Assembly (NCBI GenBank): GCA_020444275.1
Contig: JAHLLG010000001.1
Coordinates: forward strand, 124,001 to 188,000
Length of the DNA: 64,000 nucleotides
From: Bacteroidota bacterium
Lineage (GTDB): Bacteria > Bacteroidota > Bacteroidia > Bacteroidales > UBA12077
Reading direction: 5' to 3'
A model generated the notes under the pieces. That model ran no database searches, was not told where the DNA came from, and saw nothing but the letters and a program-made list of their open reading frames with translations. Below are positions 1 through 8,425 of the stretch, piece after piece. Position 1 is the stretch's first letter; each line of letters begins with the position of its first letter. Position numbers and translations under genes: made by a program.

Positions 1-124
1 TAAATGCTTTGGTAATCTGGTGCGTTATTTCACCTTCATATACCAAAGTAATTTCGTGTGCTTTCATAGATCTGTAAAAATCATAAACAAATTCCAGAAA
101 GCCTTTTACATTACTTTTATCCAT
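1..124 (-). CDS. SiaB-like protein, N-terminal fragment cut by window edge
   Basis: The first 41 codons of a gene reading off the left edge. The start is the ATG at 124, 37 bases after the stop of the SpoIIE phosphatase gene, so it looks like the next gene of the same operon. The visible protein begins MDKSNVKGFLEFVYDFYRSM and continues with a short strand-like segment, ITLVYEGEITHQI. A helix followed by L-Y-x-G-x-I/F-x-x-x-I resembles the N-terminus of SiaB-family (DUF6272) proteins, which in Pseudomonas phosphorylate SiaC opposite a SpoIIE-type phosphatase, SiaA. The partner phosphatase next door supports this reading. Only 41 residues are seen, so the family call is an inference from motif shape and context. 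Confidence 0.55.
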   Translation of the reverse strand, partial: MDKSNVKGFLEFVYDFYRSMKAHEITLVYEGEITHQITKAF

Positions 125-161
125 AGGTTGTAAAATTAATATTTATTAAAATAATAAAAAA

Positions 162-2771
162 TTAAAATTCTATTCCAATTAATAACACATCATCGATCTG
201 TTTGGTTTTACCTTTCCAATTTTTAAAGTCGTTTGAAAACAGACTTGAAAACTGTTGCATTGATAAATCTTTATTTTCGGTAATGTGCGCTCTTATTCGT
301 TTAGGAGAATATTTTCTTCCTTCAGGACCACCTACTTGGTCAGGTAATCCATCGGAGAAAATAAATATTTTATCTCCCTTTTTAATTTCCAGTGTATGAT
401 TTATAAAATCTTTTTCTGGTTTTTTCCTGTGAGGTATTCCTCCAATTGCTTTTCGGTTTCCTTTATATTCTAATAATTCACCATCTCTTAAAAGATAAAG
501 CGGCCTGTGTGCTCCTGCATACTGTAATTCTTTTTTCTTAAGATTTATTCTGCAGAAGGCAATGTCCATACCATCGCGTGCATCGGCGTCAATTCTGTCT
601 TGTTTTAATGTTGTTCGAACACCAAAATGTAATTTATCCAAAATTTGTCCTGCTGTATAGTTTACATCGTGATCGACAATATTGTTTAATTGAAAGTAAC
701 CAATAAAAGACAACAGTGCTCCGGGAACACCATGACCTGTACAATCCACAGCAGAAATATATAAAATGTCATCTTTCTTAAAAAACCAAGGAAAATCTCC
801 ACTAACAACATCTCGAGGCAAATAAAATATAAATGATTTTGGAAGATATTCTTGTATTATAGAGTTATTAGGTAAAATTGATGACTGAATTCTTTGGGCA
901 TAATTAATACTTTCACTAATCTTCTTGTTTTTATCTTTTATCTCCATTTCTATTTGTTTGGCTTCGGTAATATCGTGCCCGACAAATAAAACAGTTTCCA
1001 ATTCATTTTCGTTAAACTCGGGAATTGCATTAAAATTCATAATTCGCTCCCCAAGTTTCGCTGTAGGCATAGTAAGCTCTTCATTGAGCTTTTGATTTGT
1101 TTTGCGTATCCTTCTTATGGAATCTTTAAAAAAAGATACAAGCGTTTCTTCTACTTCTAATTCATCAATACGATTGTTAATAATATCTTTGGATTTAACT
1201 CCCAAATAATCGTTTACCATTGGATTGGCATAGAAGAACTGGCCTTTGGTATTCATTCGTAAGATCAGATCGGGACTGTTTTCAGAAAGAGATTGCATTT
1301 TACTTTTCATCCGTTCCTCTTTCTCAGCTCGCTTTCGTTCTGTTATATCTTGCGAATTAAGAATAATACCGCTAATTGCAGGGTCGTTTAATAAATTTCT
1401 ACCTGTTGTTTCAATGTGTATTTTCTTGCCATCTTTTTTAATGTAGGTGTACTGAATAGCCCGTGGTGTATGAGGATCTGCCAATAATTGTTCAAACATT
1501 TCTTTCATGGCAGCTTCACCTTTAGCCGTCAAACGATCCATATCTTTACCACTCATCATTTCTTCAGGAGTGTATCCAAGGATTTTAGTAACTGATGGAC
1601 TTTGGTATTTAAGTTTTAATTCCGAATCGTAAATTGAAATTACCTCTGATGCGTTTTCTAATAAGGAGTGTAATCGTTTTTGCGCATTTTCTACCTCTTT
1701 AATCTGAGTTTCAAGCTTTTTATTTGAAATCTCGAGTTCTTCCTGGGTAGCCCTCATCTCTTCCGCATTCTGACGTAGCTGCTCTTCGTTAGCTTTAAGC
1801 TCGGCAGTCATCTGCTGCGATTCCTGAAGAAGTTTCTCGGTTTTCTGATTCATTTTCAGATTATAGAGTGTACGGGCAATAATTTCACCTAATTCTTTTA
1901 GAAACTCTATAGTTAATTCTGAAAAATGGTCTTCAATGGAAGCAAACTCGATTATTCCCTGTAATTTTTCTTCAGTAATTAAAGGAACTATAAGGATACT
2001 TGCCGGTTTTTTATCGCCTAAAATCCCAGAGGTTATTGAGGCATAATCCTCGGGTATTTCAGTTCTGTAAACAATATCTTGTTCGTATGCACATTGTCCT
2101 ATTAATCCTTTACCAATGCTAAACTCTTGATCTACATATCGTTTTCGGTTATAAGCATAGGTTGCATAATTCGTAATTTTCTCGGTTTCTTCATTAAAGA
2201 TATAGAACGACCCCTGAATAACATCAATATATTTAATAAGTTCAACAAGTACTTCGTATGTAAGCTCTTCTATACTGTTGTGCATTCGAAGAATTCCTGA
2301 AACAAGATCTTTTCCTGCCGATATCCAATTTTGTTCTTTTTCCTTTTTGCTATTGGCTCTGAGGTTATCGCGCATTACAATTAAGGAGCGACCAATAATA
2401 TCGTCCTGATCTATGTTTTCATCCTGCTCATCATAAATTCCTTCTCCAATTTTCTTGGCAAATCGGGCGTTCTTATTAATATCCCGATCGCGTTGTTCAA
2501 TAATTTGTTCAAAAACAGCCTTATCTCTCTCTCTTTTTTTAATAGATAAATAAATTACGAAACCTACAATAAAAGGGAATATATCAATAATCCAATGTAC
2601 CGGATTTTCCGCATGAATAGTTCCAATAGACCCAAACGAGAAACTAAGATTGTTTGCAAAAATATCGATAATCCATGAAGCAAGTACCAATATAATGGCT
2701 ACCAATACACTTATTAGTAAATCATTATATGATATTGTACTGATATTATATTTCTGTTTTTTAACAGCCAT
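162..2771 (-). CDS. Membrane GAF-PAS-PAS-SpoIIE protein phosphatase
   Basis: An 869-residue sensor phosphatase. Two membrane helices lie near residues 17-39 and 58-77, then a charged linker, a GAF domain (about 155-305), a coiled coil (306-372), two PAS domains (373-480 and 493-605), the linker ISESINYAQRIQSSILP, and a PP2C/SpoIIE domain (634-869). Metal-binding positions look intact: SGDF (Asp659), DCTGHG (Asp676), FSDG (Asp807) and QIDD (860-861). Enzymes of this class dephosphorylate a Ser/Thr site on a partner, usually an STAS or SiaC-like antagonist, in response to sensed signals. It is the fifth gene of a tight operon with cheR, cheB and a GAF protein, and is followed by a SiaB-like gene. 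The coiled coil contains Glu/Gln pairs flanked by small residues, reminiscent of methyl-accepting helices. The ligand and target are unknown. Confidence 0.93.
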   Translation of the reverse strand: MAVKKQKYNISTISYNDLLISVLVAIILVLASWIIDIFANNLSFSFGSIGTIHAENPVHWIIDIFPFIVGFVIYLSIKKRERDKAVFEQIIEQRDRDINKNARFAKKIGEGIYDEQDENIDQDDIIGRSLIVMRDNLRANSKKEKEQNWISAGKDLVSGILRMHNSIEELTYEVLVELIKYIDVIQGSFYIFNEETEKITNYATYAYNRKRYVDQEFSIGKGLIGQCAYEQDIVYRTEIPEDYASITSGILGDKKPASILIVPLITEEKLQGIIEFASIEDHFSELTIEFLKELGEIIARTLYNLKMNQKTEKLLQESQQMTAELKANEEQLRQNAEEMRATQEELEISNKKLETQIKEVENAQKRLHSLLENASEVISIYDSELKLKYQSPSVTKILGYTPEEMMSGKDMDRLTAKGEAAMKEMFEQLLADPHTPRAIQYTYIKKDGKKIHIETTGRNLLNDPAISGIILNSQDITERKRAEKEERMKSKMQSLSENSPDLILRMNTKGQFFYANPMVNDYLGVKSKDIINNRIDELEVEETLVSFFKDSIRRIRKTNQKLNEELTMPTAKLGERIMNFNAIPEFNENELETVLFVGHDITEAKQIEMEIKDKNKKISESINYAQRIQSSILPNNSIIQEYLPKSFIFYLPRDVVSGDFPWFFKKDDILYISAVDCTGHGVPGALLSFIGYFQLNNIVDHDVNYTAGQILDKLHFGVRTTLKQDRIDADARDGMDIAFCRINLKKKELQYAGAHRPLYLLRDGELLEYKGNRKAIGGIPHRKKPEKDFINHTLEIKKGDKIFIFSDGLPDQVGGPEGRKYSPKRIRAHITENKDLSMQQFSSLFSNDFKNWKGKTKQIDDVLLIGIEF

Positions 2772-2782
2772 AGATCTTTAAA

Positions 2783-3556
2783 TTAATACTTTAACAGTTC
2801 GTTACCAATTTTTTCCGATATGGTTTGGAACAATTCTTTAAAGTTACCTTTAAATTCTTTAAAAGATGCCAGTTCAATTATTGCTACCGTAGTATTTTCA
2901 ATAACGACAGGAATAATGATTAAATGATTAGGAGAACTGCTTCCTAATCCTGATAGTATTGTAATATAATTTTCAGGAATCTCTTTTAAATTTAGCACTT
3001 TCTGATTTTTAGCCACTTGTCCCGATAAGGTTTCTCCAAGGGTAAAACTTTTTGGTTCTTCTTCACCAAAATAGGCATATTTACCGGTGATGTTAAACTC
3101 ATCGGAATCTTTTGCTTTAACAAAAAACAGCCCCTGAACGATATCAAATTCTTTTGCAATGTTTGATAAGATTTTTTCCGTGTATTTTGTTATATCGATT
3201 TTTGCATTATGCTTTGGGATGATTTTGCTTATATAATAATCGGCATCAAGTTTTTCTTCTTCACTATAATCTTCATCAAGTTTTTTTTCTTTTTTCTCAC
3301 CTTCCAAATCAAATGCATTTTGTTGTGAATACTTCTCATCGGAATTTTGTTTTGTTGAAAGCATTAATGTTATGATGAGAAGAGCTAAGCTTAACAAAAG
3401 GCTAAAGGTTAAAAGTACATACAACCCATTTTGTTCTGAGCCCAGGTTATAGGATACAGAAATATTTCTGACTTTGGCAAAAAGCATAAACACAACAAGT
3501 AAACTTGCCAGAAAAGCAATGATCGATAATATTTTTAATAGTGCATTTTTACTCAT
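2783..3556 (-). CDS. Two-helix membrane protein with a GAF domain
   Basis: A 257-residue protein with two membrane helices (about 8-28 and 47-66), a Glu/Lys-rich linker (about 67-120) and a C-terminal GAF domain (about 130-257). There is no output domain. The GAF closely resembles that of the downstream phosphatase: both carry an IVQG/VIQG-F segment, a G-x-x-L-x-GQ loop, an EIPE-x-Y-x-x-I-x-SG loop and an I-I-E-x-AS strand, which points to duplication. It sits 9 bases after cheB and 11 bases before the phosphatase gene. It could be a sensory partner forming mixed assemblies with the phosphatase, or a target for the CheR/CheB pair through its acidic linker; both ideas are inference. Confidence 0.85.
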   Translation of the reverse strand: MSKNALLKILSIIAFLASLLVVFMLFAKVRNISVSYNLGSEQNGLYVLLTFSLLLSLALLIITLMLSTKQNSDEKYSQQNAFDLEGEKKEKKLDEDYSEEEKLDADYYISKIIPKHNAKIDITKYTEKILSNIAKEFDIVQGLFFVKAKDSDEFNITGKYAYFGEEEPKSFTLGETLSGQVAKNQKVLNLKEIPENYITILSGLGSSSPNHLIIIPVVIENTTVAIIELASFKEFKGNFKELFQTISEKIGNELLKY

Positions 3557-3565
3557 CAGAAATAG

Positions 3566-4123
3566 TTATTTTAACTTTAATAAAAAATTAATGATCTGGT
3601 CTGTTGTAAAAATATGATCTACAGTTGTTAATTTTAAGGAAGCTTCGGTCATTGTTTTTACCTGACATTCGTTTGGGTCCTGAACAATGGCGAGTCCTCC
3701 TGCCTGTTTTAGCTTTTTTAGCCCGTAAGCTCCATCTCTGTTTGCTCCTGATAAAATAATGCCAATAAGCTTATCGCGATAAGCTTGTGTTGCTGTTTCG
3801 AAGGTTAAATCAATAGATGGCCTTGAATGATTAACCGGTTCTTCAGTGGATAAAGCTATACGTTTATTTAATTCGATATACATATGATAGTTGGCCGGAG
3901 CTAAGTATCCTTTCCCGGGTTTAATATTTTCTTTATCGTATGGTTCTAAAATCGGGATTGTCGATTTAATGGATAAAGCTTCGACAAAACCTGATCGTAC
4001 ATGTTTTAGTCTATGTAAGCTTAAAAGAACAGGTAAAGGAAAATTTTTAGGTAATGAACTTAATATTTTTGTTATCACCTGAAAACTACCTGCTGACCCT
4101 CCGATTACAACTGCTTTATACAT
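3566..4123 (-). CDS. cheB: CheB-type protein-glutamate methylesterase, no receiver domain
   Basis: A 185-residue protein that is only the CheB catalytic domain. The expected triad is visible: Ser10 in GGSAGS, His37 in LLSLHRLKH and Asp130 in LSGANRDGA. Family members hydrolyse methyl-glutamate esters or deamidate glutamine on chemoreceptor helices. There is no N-terminal response-regulator domain, so control by CheA phosphorylation is not expected. It lies 5 bases after the second cheR-like gene. With no receptor or CheA in view, its likely substrates are the coiled-coil sensors in the same operon, which is inference. Confidence 0.9.
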   Translation of the reverse strand: MYKAVVIGGSAGSFQVITKILSSLPKNFPLPVLLSLHRLKHVRSGFVEALSIKSTIPILEPYDKENIKPGKGYLAPANYHMYIELNKRIALSTEEPVNHSRPSIDLTFETATQAYRDKLIGIILSGANRDGAYGLKKLKQAGGLAIVQDPNECQVKTMTEASLKLTTVDHIFTTDQIINFLLKLK

Positions 4124-4128
4124 TCAAT

Positions 4129-4959
4129 TTATGCTAGTTTCTTTTTATATATACTTTCTTCTTTATTCACTAAAGTGAAATCTTTATCAGAATTCCAGTA
4201 ATCAATTTTTTCATTATTACCAATAATAAAATGACCACCAGGAACCAAGCTATTGTAAATAGTTTTTATATATCGCTCCTGCAAAATCTGATTATAATAA
4301 ATCATTTGATTACGGAACAACACTAATTTTATCCCTTTAGGATAATCATCAAATATAATATTTTGTTTGATAAATTTGGTATTATCAATCAAAGATGTAT
4401 CCCAATGCGATTTATCTCCTTCAAAAGTGTAGAAGTTTGAAAGTTCTCCACTGCTAAAAATACGTTTATAATTGGCATCATTAACTTCAATCTTTTTCGG
4501 ATCGAATAATCCTTTTTGTGTATTTTCAATATCCAGTTGGCTAATGCTCGAGGCAATTAGCTGAACATGTTTAAGCAGGTTAAGATCTTTCAGGATAATT
4601 GCGGTAGAAAACAGTTCTTCGCCTGACGAAACTTCGGGGAACCAAATTTTAAAAGTACCGGAATCTTTTATTAGTGTTGGGAAAAGTTCTTCTTTTAAAA
4701 CTCTCCATAACGAAGGATCTCTGAACATTTCGGTATTTTCAACGCATATTTCCTGAAGGAAAACTTCAAAGAATGCTTCATCCGATTCTATTCTGCCAAT
4801 AAATCCATCAGCATCTTTTAAATTATGTTTGATGATAAATTTTTCAACCCGGCGCTTAAAAAAAGTAAGTGCATAATTTTTAAAGTCATAATCATAAACA
4901 TCATGTAATGTTTTAATTATGTTACGTGTATCAACTATGCCTAACTCGTATCTATTCAT
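4129..4959 (-). CDS. Degenerate CheR paralogue, probably non-catalytic
   Basis: A 276-residue protein with the full CheR fold order: an N-terminal helical domain, the NTEMFRD segment (75-81) and a C-terminal methyltransferase-like domain. Compared with the paralogue upstream, the SAM-binding loop WHAGCSTGQE is replaced by WFPEVSSGEE (106-115), losing the key glycine, and the ribose-binding aspartate segment ASDLNTDAL is replaced by ASSISQLDI. DLILCRNVIIYF is altered to KLVLFRNQMIYY. The overall length and the RN-x-x-x-Y core are retained and the frame is clean, so it looks maintained rather than decayed. It may bind or regulate the active CheR or its substrate without methylating. The family call is firm; loss of activity is an inference from these changes. 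Confidence 0.85.
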   Translation of the reverse strand: MNRYELGIVDTRNIIKTLHDVYDYDFKNYALTFFKRRVEKFIIKHNLKDADGFIGRIESDEAFFEVFLQEICVENTEMFRDPSLWRVLKEELFPTLIKDSGTFKIWFPEVSSGEELFSTAIILKDLNLLKHVQLIASSISQLDIENTQKGLFDPKKIEVNDANYKRIFSSGELSNFYTFEGDKSHWDTSLIDNTKFIKQNIIFDDYPKGIKLVLFRNQMIYYNQILQERYIKTIYNSLVPGGHFIIGNNEKIDYWNSDKDFTLVNKEESIYKKKLA

Positions 4960-4979
4960 TGTTATTTAATTTTTCATCT

Positions 4980-5819
4980 CTATTTCTTGCGGTATGCTTG
5001 TCCTTTCTTTTCAAATTTTGATGTAATTTCCCCTAACATGGTTTCATGCATACCTAAAACTAAATACCCGTTGGTATAAAGATGTTCGTGAAATAGCTTA
5101 AATACTTTGTTTTGTAAACTATATTTAAAATAAATAATAACGTTTCTACACAATATTAAATCGAACTTGGCAAAATAGAGATTTCCTCCTTTTACCAAAT
5201 CATGTTGTCTGAATATCGGTTTCTGCCTCAAAAAATCGTTCATTTGAATAGAGTCAGTTACTTTATCGATTTTAAAATATTTGGAATAGGGAATATCATT
5301 ATATTCCTCGTAATTAAATGGATTTTCTTTAATTACTTTATCGAAATTGTCCAGATATCCAATGTTAAACCTGTATTTATAGTTTCCTTTTTTTGCGGCA
5401 TCCAGTGCATCGGTATTTAAATCGCTAGCAAAAATCTTGGCTTTTTCGAAAAGGCCAAGCTCGTTAAGCAGGATCATCATGGAATATACTTCCTGACCGG
5501 TTGAGCACCCTGCATGCCAGATGTTTATGTTTCTGTTTTCCGAAAATTTCGGGAGAATTCGGTATCGTAATGTTTGCCAAATCTGAGGATCACGAAAAAG
5601 TTCTGTGGTGTTTACTGTAATATCTTTAACAGTTTTTTCCAGAAATTCTTTATTTGTTTTTAATTTGTTGATTAAAGTAAGCAGATCAGAGTTGTTGTCG
5701 ATAAGTATTTTTTGCAAACGGCGTTTTAGTGACTTTTCAGAGTATTCACTAAAGTCGTAACCCGAAGTGTTTTTTATGGTGTTTACAAAAAATTGAACTT
5801 CTTGATCTGATAAAGTCAT
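4980..5819 (-). CDS. cheR: CheR-type protein-glutamate O-methyltransferase
   Basis: A 279-residue canonical CheR. It has NTTELFRD (70-77), the SAM-binding loop HAGCSTGQE (102-110), an acidic ASDLNTD segment (131-137) and CRNVIIYF (224-231). Enzymes of this family transfer methyl groups from SAM to glutamates of receptor coiled coils. The C-terminus ends shortly after the core domain, with no TPR tail. It is the first gene of the minus-strand operon, 20 bases before the degenerate paralogue. A possible promoter motif lies about 75 bases upstream. No chemoreceptor or CheA is in the window, so the substrate may be one of the operon's own sensor proteins. Confidence 0.93.
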   Translation of the reverse strand: MTLSDQEVQFFVNTIKNTSGYDFSEYSEKSLKRRLQKILIDNNSDLLTLINKLKTNKEFLEKTVKDITVNTTELFRDPQIWQTLRYRILPKFSENRNINIWHAGCSTGQEVYSMMILLNELGLFEKAKIFASDLNTDALDAAKKGNYKYRFNIGYLDNFDKVIKENPFNYEEYNDIPYSKYFKIDKVTDSIQMNDFLRQKPIFRQHDLVKGGNLYFAKFDLILCRNVIIYFKYSLQNKVFKLFHEHLYTNGYLVLGMHETMLGEITSKFEKKGQAYRKK

Positions 5820-5890
5820 TCGGAACTTTTTAGTTAAATCTTGATATACTTACTACGACAATTTATAAAAATAGTTTGTTTCTAAGCTTG

Positions 5891-5898
5891 CAAAAATA
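5891..5898 (-). promoter_or_regulatory. Possible -7 element for the cheR operon
   Basis: On the minus strand this reads TATTTTTG, matching the Bacteroidota -7 consensus TAnnTTTG, about 72 bases ahead of the cheR start. I see no good -33 TTTG at the usual spacing, so it is only a candidate. Confidence 0.35.
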
Positions 5899-5975
5899 GC
5901 TATTTAACTTATATTGAAAAAATTAGTTTTAGTAAAACTTTAAATTAATGTTTAAAATTGAATTGTTCTTCAAAT

Positions 5976-7634
5976 ATGAAAATTAATCAATCAAAGCCTA
6001 CTTTAGCAATCTATGGAATTAAAGATATAAAAAATTCTGGATTTCCAGTGTTTGTGCACGATCATAATCTGTCTTTTTTTGATGAAGGAAAGATAAAAAG
6101 ACATATACAGCTTGAAAGAATTACACGAAAAAAGTATGACAACTCACTTGATCAGGAACTTTACGCTCTGCTTAAATCTGAAAAGCTAATTCAAAAAGAT
6201 TTTGATCTGGTTTTTGTCGACAATGTAATTGGCAGGGCATTTATAAGTGCTGATGGAGAAGTTAGATTCGAGGGGGCTTTAAATAATGATTTGCAAATTG
6301 GGTTAGAAAAAGGAAAGTGCTGGTGGTATGGAAAAGAGCGGGAGGCCTATGTGTTAAATCACGAATTGGCTCATATTTACAGTTGTTTGCCCTTTTTTGG
6401 TAATTTTAAAGATAATAGTTTGTTGGTCCATTTTGACGGCGGTGCCAGCTTAAGTAATTTTTCTGCCTGGACTTATAAAAATGGTAAACTCGAAAAGCTC
6501 GAATACCATTGGGATTTAAAATATTTGTCATCCTTATTTAATGCGAATGCGTTAGTGTTTGCTATTATCGGAGCGAAAGAATTTGATCAGCATTCGGTTC
6601 CGGGAAAATTAATGGGATATGCATCATATGGCGAATATTCAGAAGAGTTAGAAAAATGGTTGGTTAGCAATAATTACTTTCAGGATATTTGGGCAAAAAA
6701 ATCGCTGTTTTTTGAAAGAGCCAGAACAGACTGGAATGAAGATTTAAAAAGTTTTGATCAAAACAGTAAGTTTCTGCAAGATATTGCAGCAACCTTTCAA
6801 TACATTTTTCAACGCGATTTTATTGTAAAGATTCAAGATTTAAGAAAAAGAACTGCTACAGAATATCTTTACCTGACAGGAGGCTCAGCCTTAAATATCC
6901 TGGCTAACTCCGAAATTGTAAATAAAGAAATATTCAAAAATGTGTTTATTCCGCCATGCACCAATGATGCAGGACTATCCATTGGTGCAGGAGCTTTTCT
7001 GGAGCAGATAAAGCACGGTAAAATTGAACTGCATAATCCATACCTAAACAATTGGGGATTGGATTCTTCAGATGTAGCTTATTCTAGTGATGATTTGAAC
7101 GAGGTTATTAGGTTATTACTGCAAGGAAAAGTAATTGGTGTGTGCAATGGTTTTGGAGAATCAGGTCCCAGAGCTTTGGGAAACAGAAGTATATTGGCCT
7201 TGGCAAATTCGAGAAAGTTGGCCAAAAAGGTTAGCGAAGAGCACAAAAAAAGAGAGTGGTACAGACCAGTAGCACCTATTATGCTTGAGAAAAATGCAAA
7301 ATATTTTACCGAATTGCAGCAAATTCACCATTTAAGTAGGTATATGTTGTTGGATTTTAAAGTACTAAGCGGCAAAAAAGATGAAATCGAAGGTGTTGTG
7401 CATGTTGATGGCACATCGCGAATTCAAACTATATTTCAACGCGATGATAATCCATTTATTTATGATCTGCTGGATACTTTAGATCGGGAGCATCAAGTTA
7501 AAGCATTAATTAATACATCATTTAATGTTAAAGGTGAACCCATTGTTCACACTCCGGAAGATGCTTTACACTCAGCTAAACATATGAAACTTGATGGAGT
7601 AGTAATTAACGGAAAACTACAACGGTTAAGTTAA
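5976..7634 (+). CDS. NodU/HypF-type carbamoyltransferase
   Basis: A 552-residue enzyme of the NodU/CmcH/YrdC-associated carbamoyltransferase family, which transfers a carbamoyl group from carbamoyl phosphate (through an adenylate) to a sugar or other small molecule. Visible hallmarks are NHELAHIYS, LVHFDGGASL, VPGKLMGYASYG, LYLTGGSALN, GESGPRALGNRS, RPVAPIML, VHVDGTSRIQT and LINTSFNVKGEPIV. The ATG at 5976 is preferred over an in-frame TTG at 5958 because it begins the conserved region more naturally. It is divergent from the cheR operon, and its stop codon overlaps that of the TorF-like gene on the other strand. No nodulation, antibiotic or sugar-pathway partner is nearby, so the acceptor is unknown. 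Confidence 0.9.
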   Translation: MKINQSKPTLAIYGIKDIKNSGFPVFVHDHNLSFFDEGKIKRHIQLERITRKKYDNSLDQELYALLKSEKLIQKDFDLVFVDNVIGRAFISADGEVRFEGALNNDLQIGLEKGKCWWYGKEREAYVLNHELAHIYSCLPFFGNFKDNSLLVHFDGGASLSNFSAWTYKNGKLEKLEYHWDLKYLSSLFNANALVFAIIGAKEFDQHSVPGKLMGYASYGEYSEELEKWLVSNNYFQDIWAKKSLFFERARTDWNEDLKSFDQNSKFLQDIAATFQYIFQRDFIVKIQDLRKRTATEYLYLTGGSALNILANSEIVNKEIFKNVFIPPCTNDAGLSIGAGAFLEQIKHGKIELHNPYLNNWGLDSSDVAYSSDDLNEVIRLLLQGKVIGVCNGFGESGPRALGNRSILALANSRKLAKKVSEEHKKREWYRPVAPIMLEKNAKYFTELQQIHHLSRYMLLDFKVLSGKKDEIEGVVHVDGTSRIQTIFQRDDNPFIYDLLDTLDREHQVKALINTSFNVKGEPIVHTPEDALHSAKHMKLDGVVINGKLQRLS

Positions 7635-8341
7635 AGTGTAAATCCAAAATTTAAAAACAGCGAGTTGGCCATTGGATTGGTTATGATAGATGCTTGAACA
7701 GGCACCTCAAACGATTTATATATCTTTAGATTTCGCGATGTTGTTAAGCCTGCATTTACAATGCCAAAATCGTCACCATAGTAACTTTCAAAAGTATTGA
7801 ACCCAACAAAAATATCTAAGGCGTTTTCATCAATTACTGTTGAATATCCCAATTCAACATAGGTTGAATAGTAGTTTTTGTTGTTGTCGGAATTAATATC
7901 ATCACCATAAACCATTGTTGCCACCAACAATTTTATAGGGAGCTGTTTGGTTCCATTAAATGCAGCATTCAGCTCAATGGTGTGTTTTGTGGTGTATTTA
8001 TCATAATTGGTTATTTCCTTGCTTGTTTCAATAGATGGCGGGCAATAATAATCGTAAATGGTAAATGAGAAGTTCTTCACATTATAGCTAAAATAGAGGT
8101 CGAGTTCGGTATAGTTTCCATCAATGCTTTGAGCAAACCATATTCCGGTAGTATAGTTATTTCTTGTAATCTCAAACGATGGTTCAAACGTTGGAGTATA
8201 GCTGGTTGCACTTCCCCTCCAAATATGCATTGTTCTGAAATCGAGTGTGATATCAGAATCTAAAATCTTATCTTCATTATTTGCAGAAATTGCATTTGAA
8301 AAAAGTAGTAATCCAACTACCAGAAATAACCTGTAACCCAT
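7631..8341 (-). CDS. TorF-like putative outer-membrane porin
   Basis: A 236-residue protein with a cleavable signal peptide (residues 1-20, ending SNAISA) and a body made of alternating beta strands ending in an aromatic strand, LFLNFGFTL. The segment G-x-WFAQSIDGNYTELDLYFSY followed by FTIYDYY resembles the TorF family of putative porins (Gcw_chp). Such proteins are predicted outer-membrane barrels with poorly known cargo. The stop overlaps the stop of the convergent carbamoyltransferase gene. A TAnnTTTG-type motif lies about 40 bases upstream. The general barrel call is fairly safe; the family name is less so. Confidence 0.65.
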   Translation of the reverse strand: MGYRLFLVVGLLLFSNAISANNEDKILDSDITLDFRTMHIWRGSATSYTPTFEPSFEITRNNYTTGIWFAQSIDGNYTELDLYFSYNVKNFSFTIYDYYCPPSIETSKEITNYDKYTTKHTIELNAAFNGTKQLPIKLLVATMVYGDDINSDNNKNYYSTYVELGYSTVIDENALDIFVGFNTFESYYGDDFGIVNAGLTTSRNLKIYKSFEVPVQASIITNPMANSLFLNFGFTL

Positions 8342-8378
8342 TTACCCCTAATTTTATAAACCCTATATTTTAAAGCGG

Positions 8379-8386
8379 CAAATGTA
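8379..8386 (-). promoter_or_regulatory. Possible -7 element for the TorF-like gene
   Basis: The minus strand reads TACATTTG, a match to TAnnTTTG, 38 bases ahead of the start codon. No clear -33 element was seen. Confidence 0.35.
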
Positions 8387-8425
8387 TATAAAATCGAGAA
8401 TTTTTCTACGAAATTCAGATAAATT

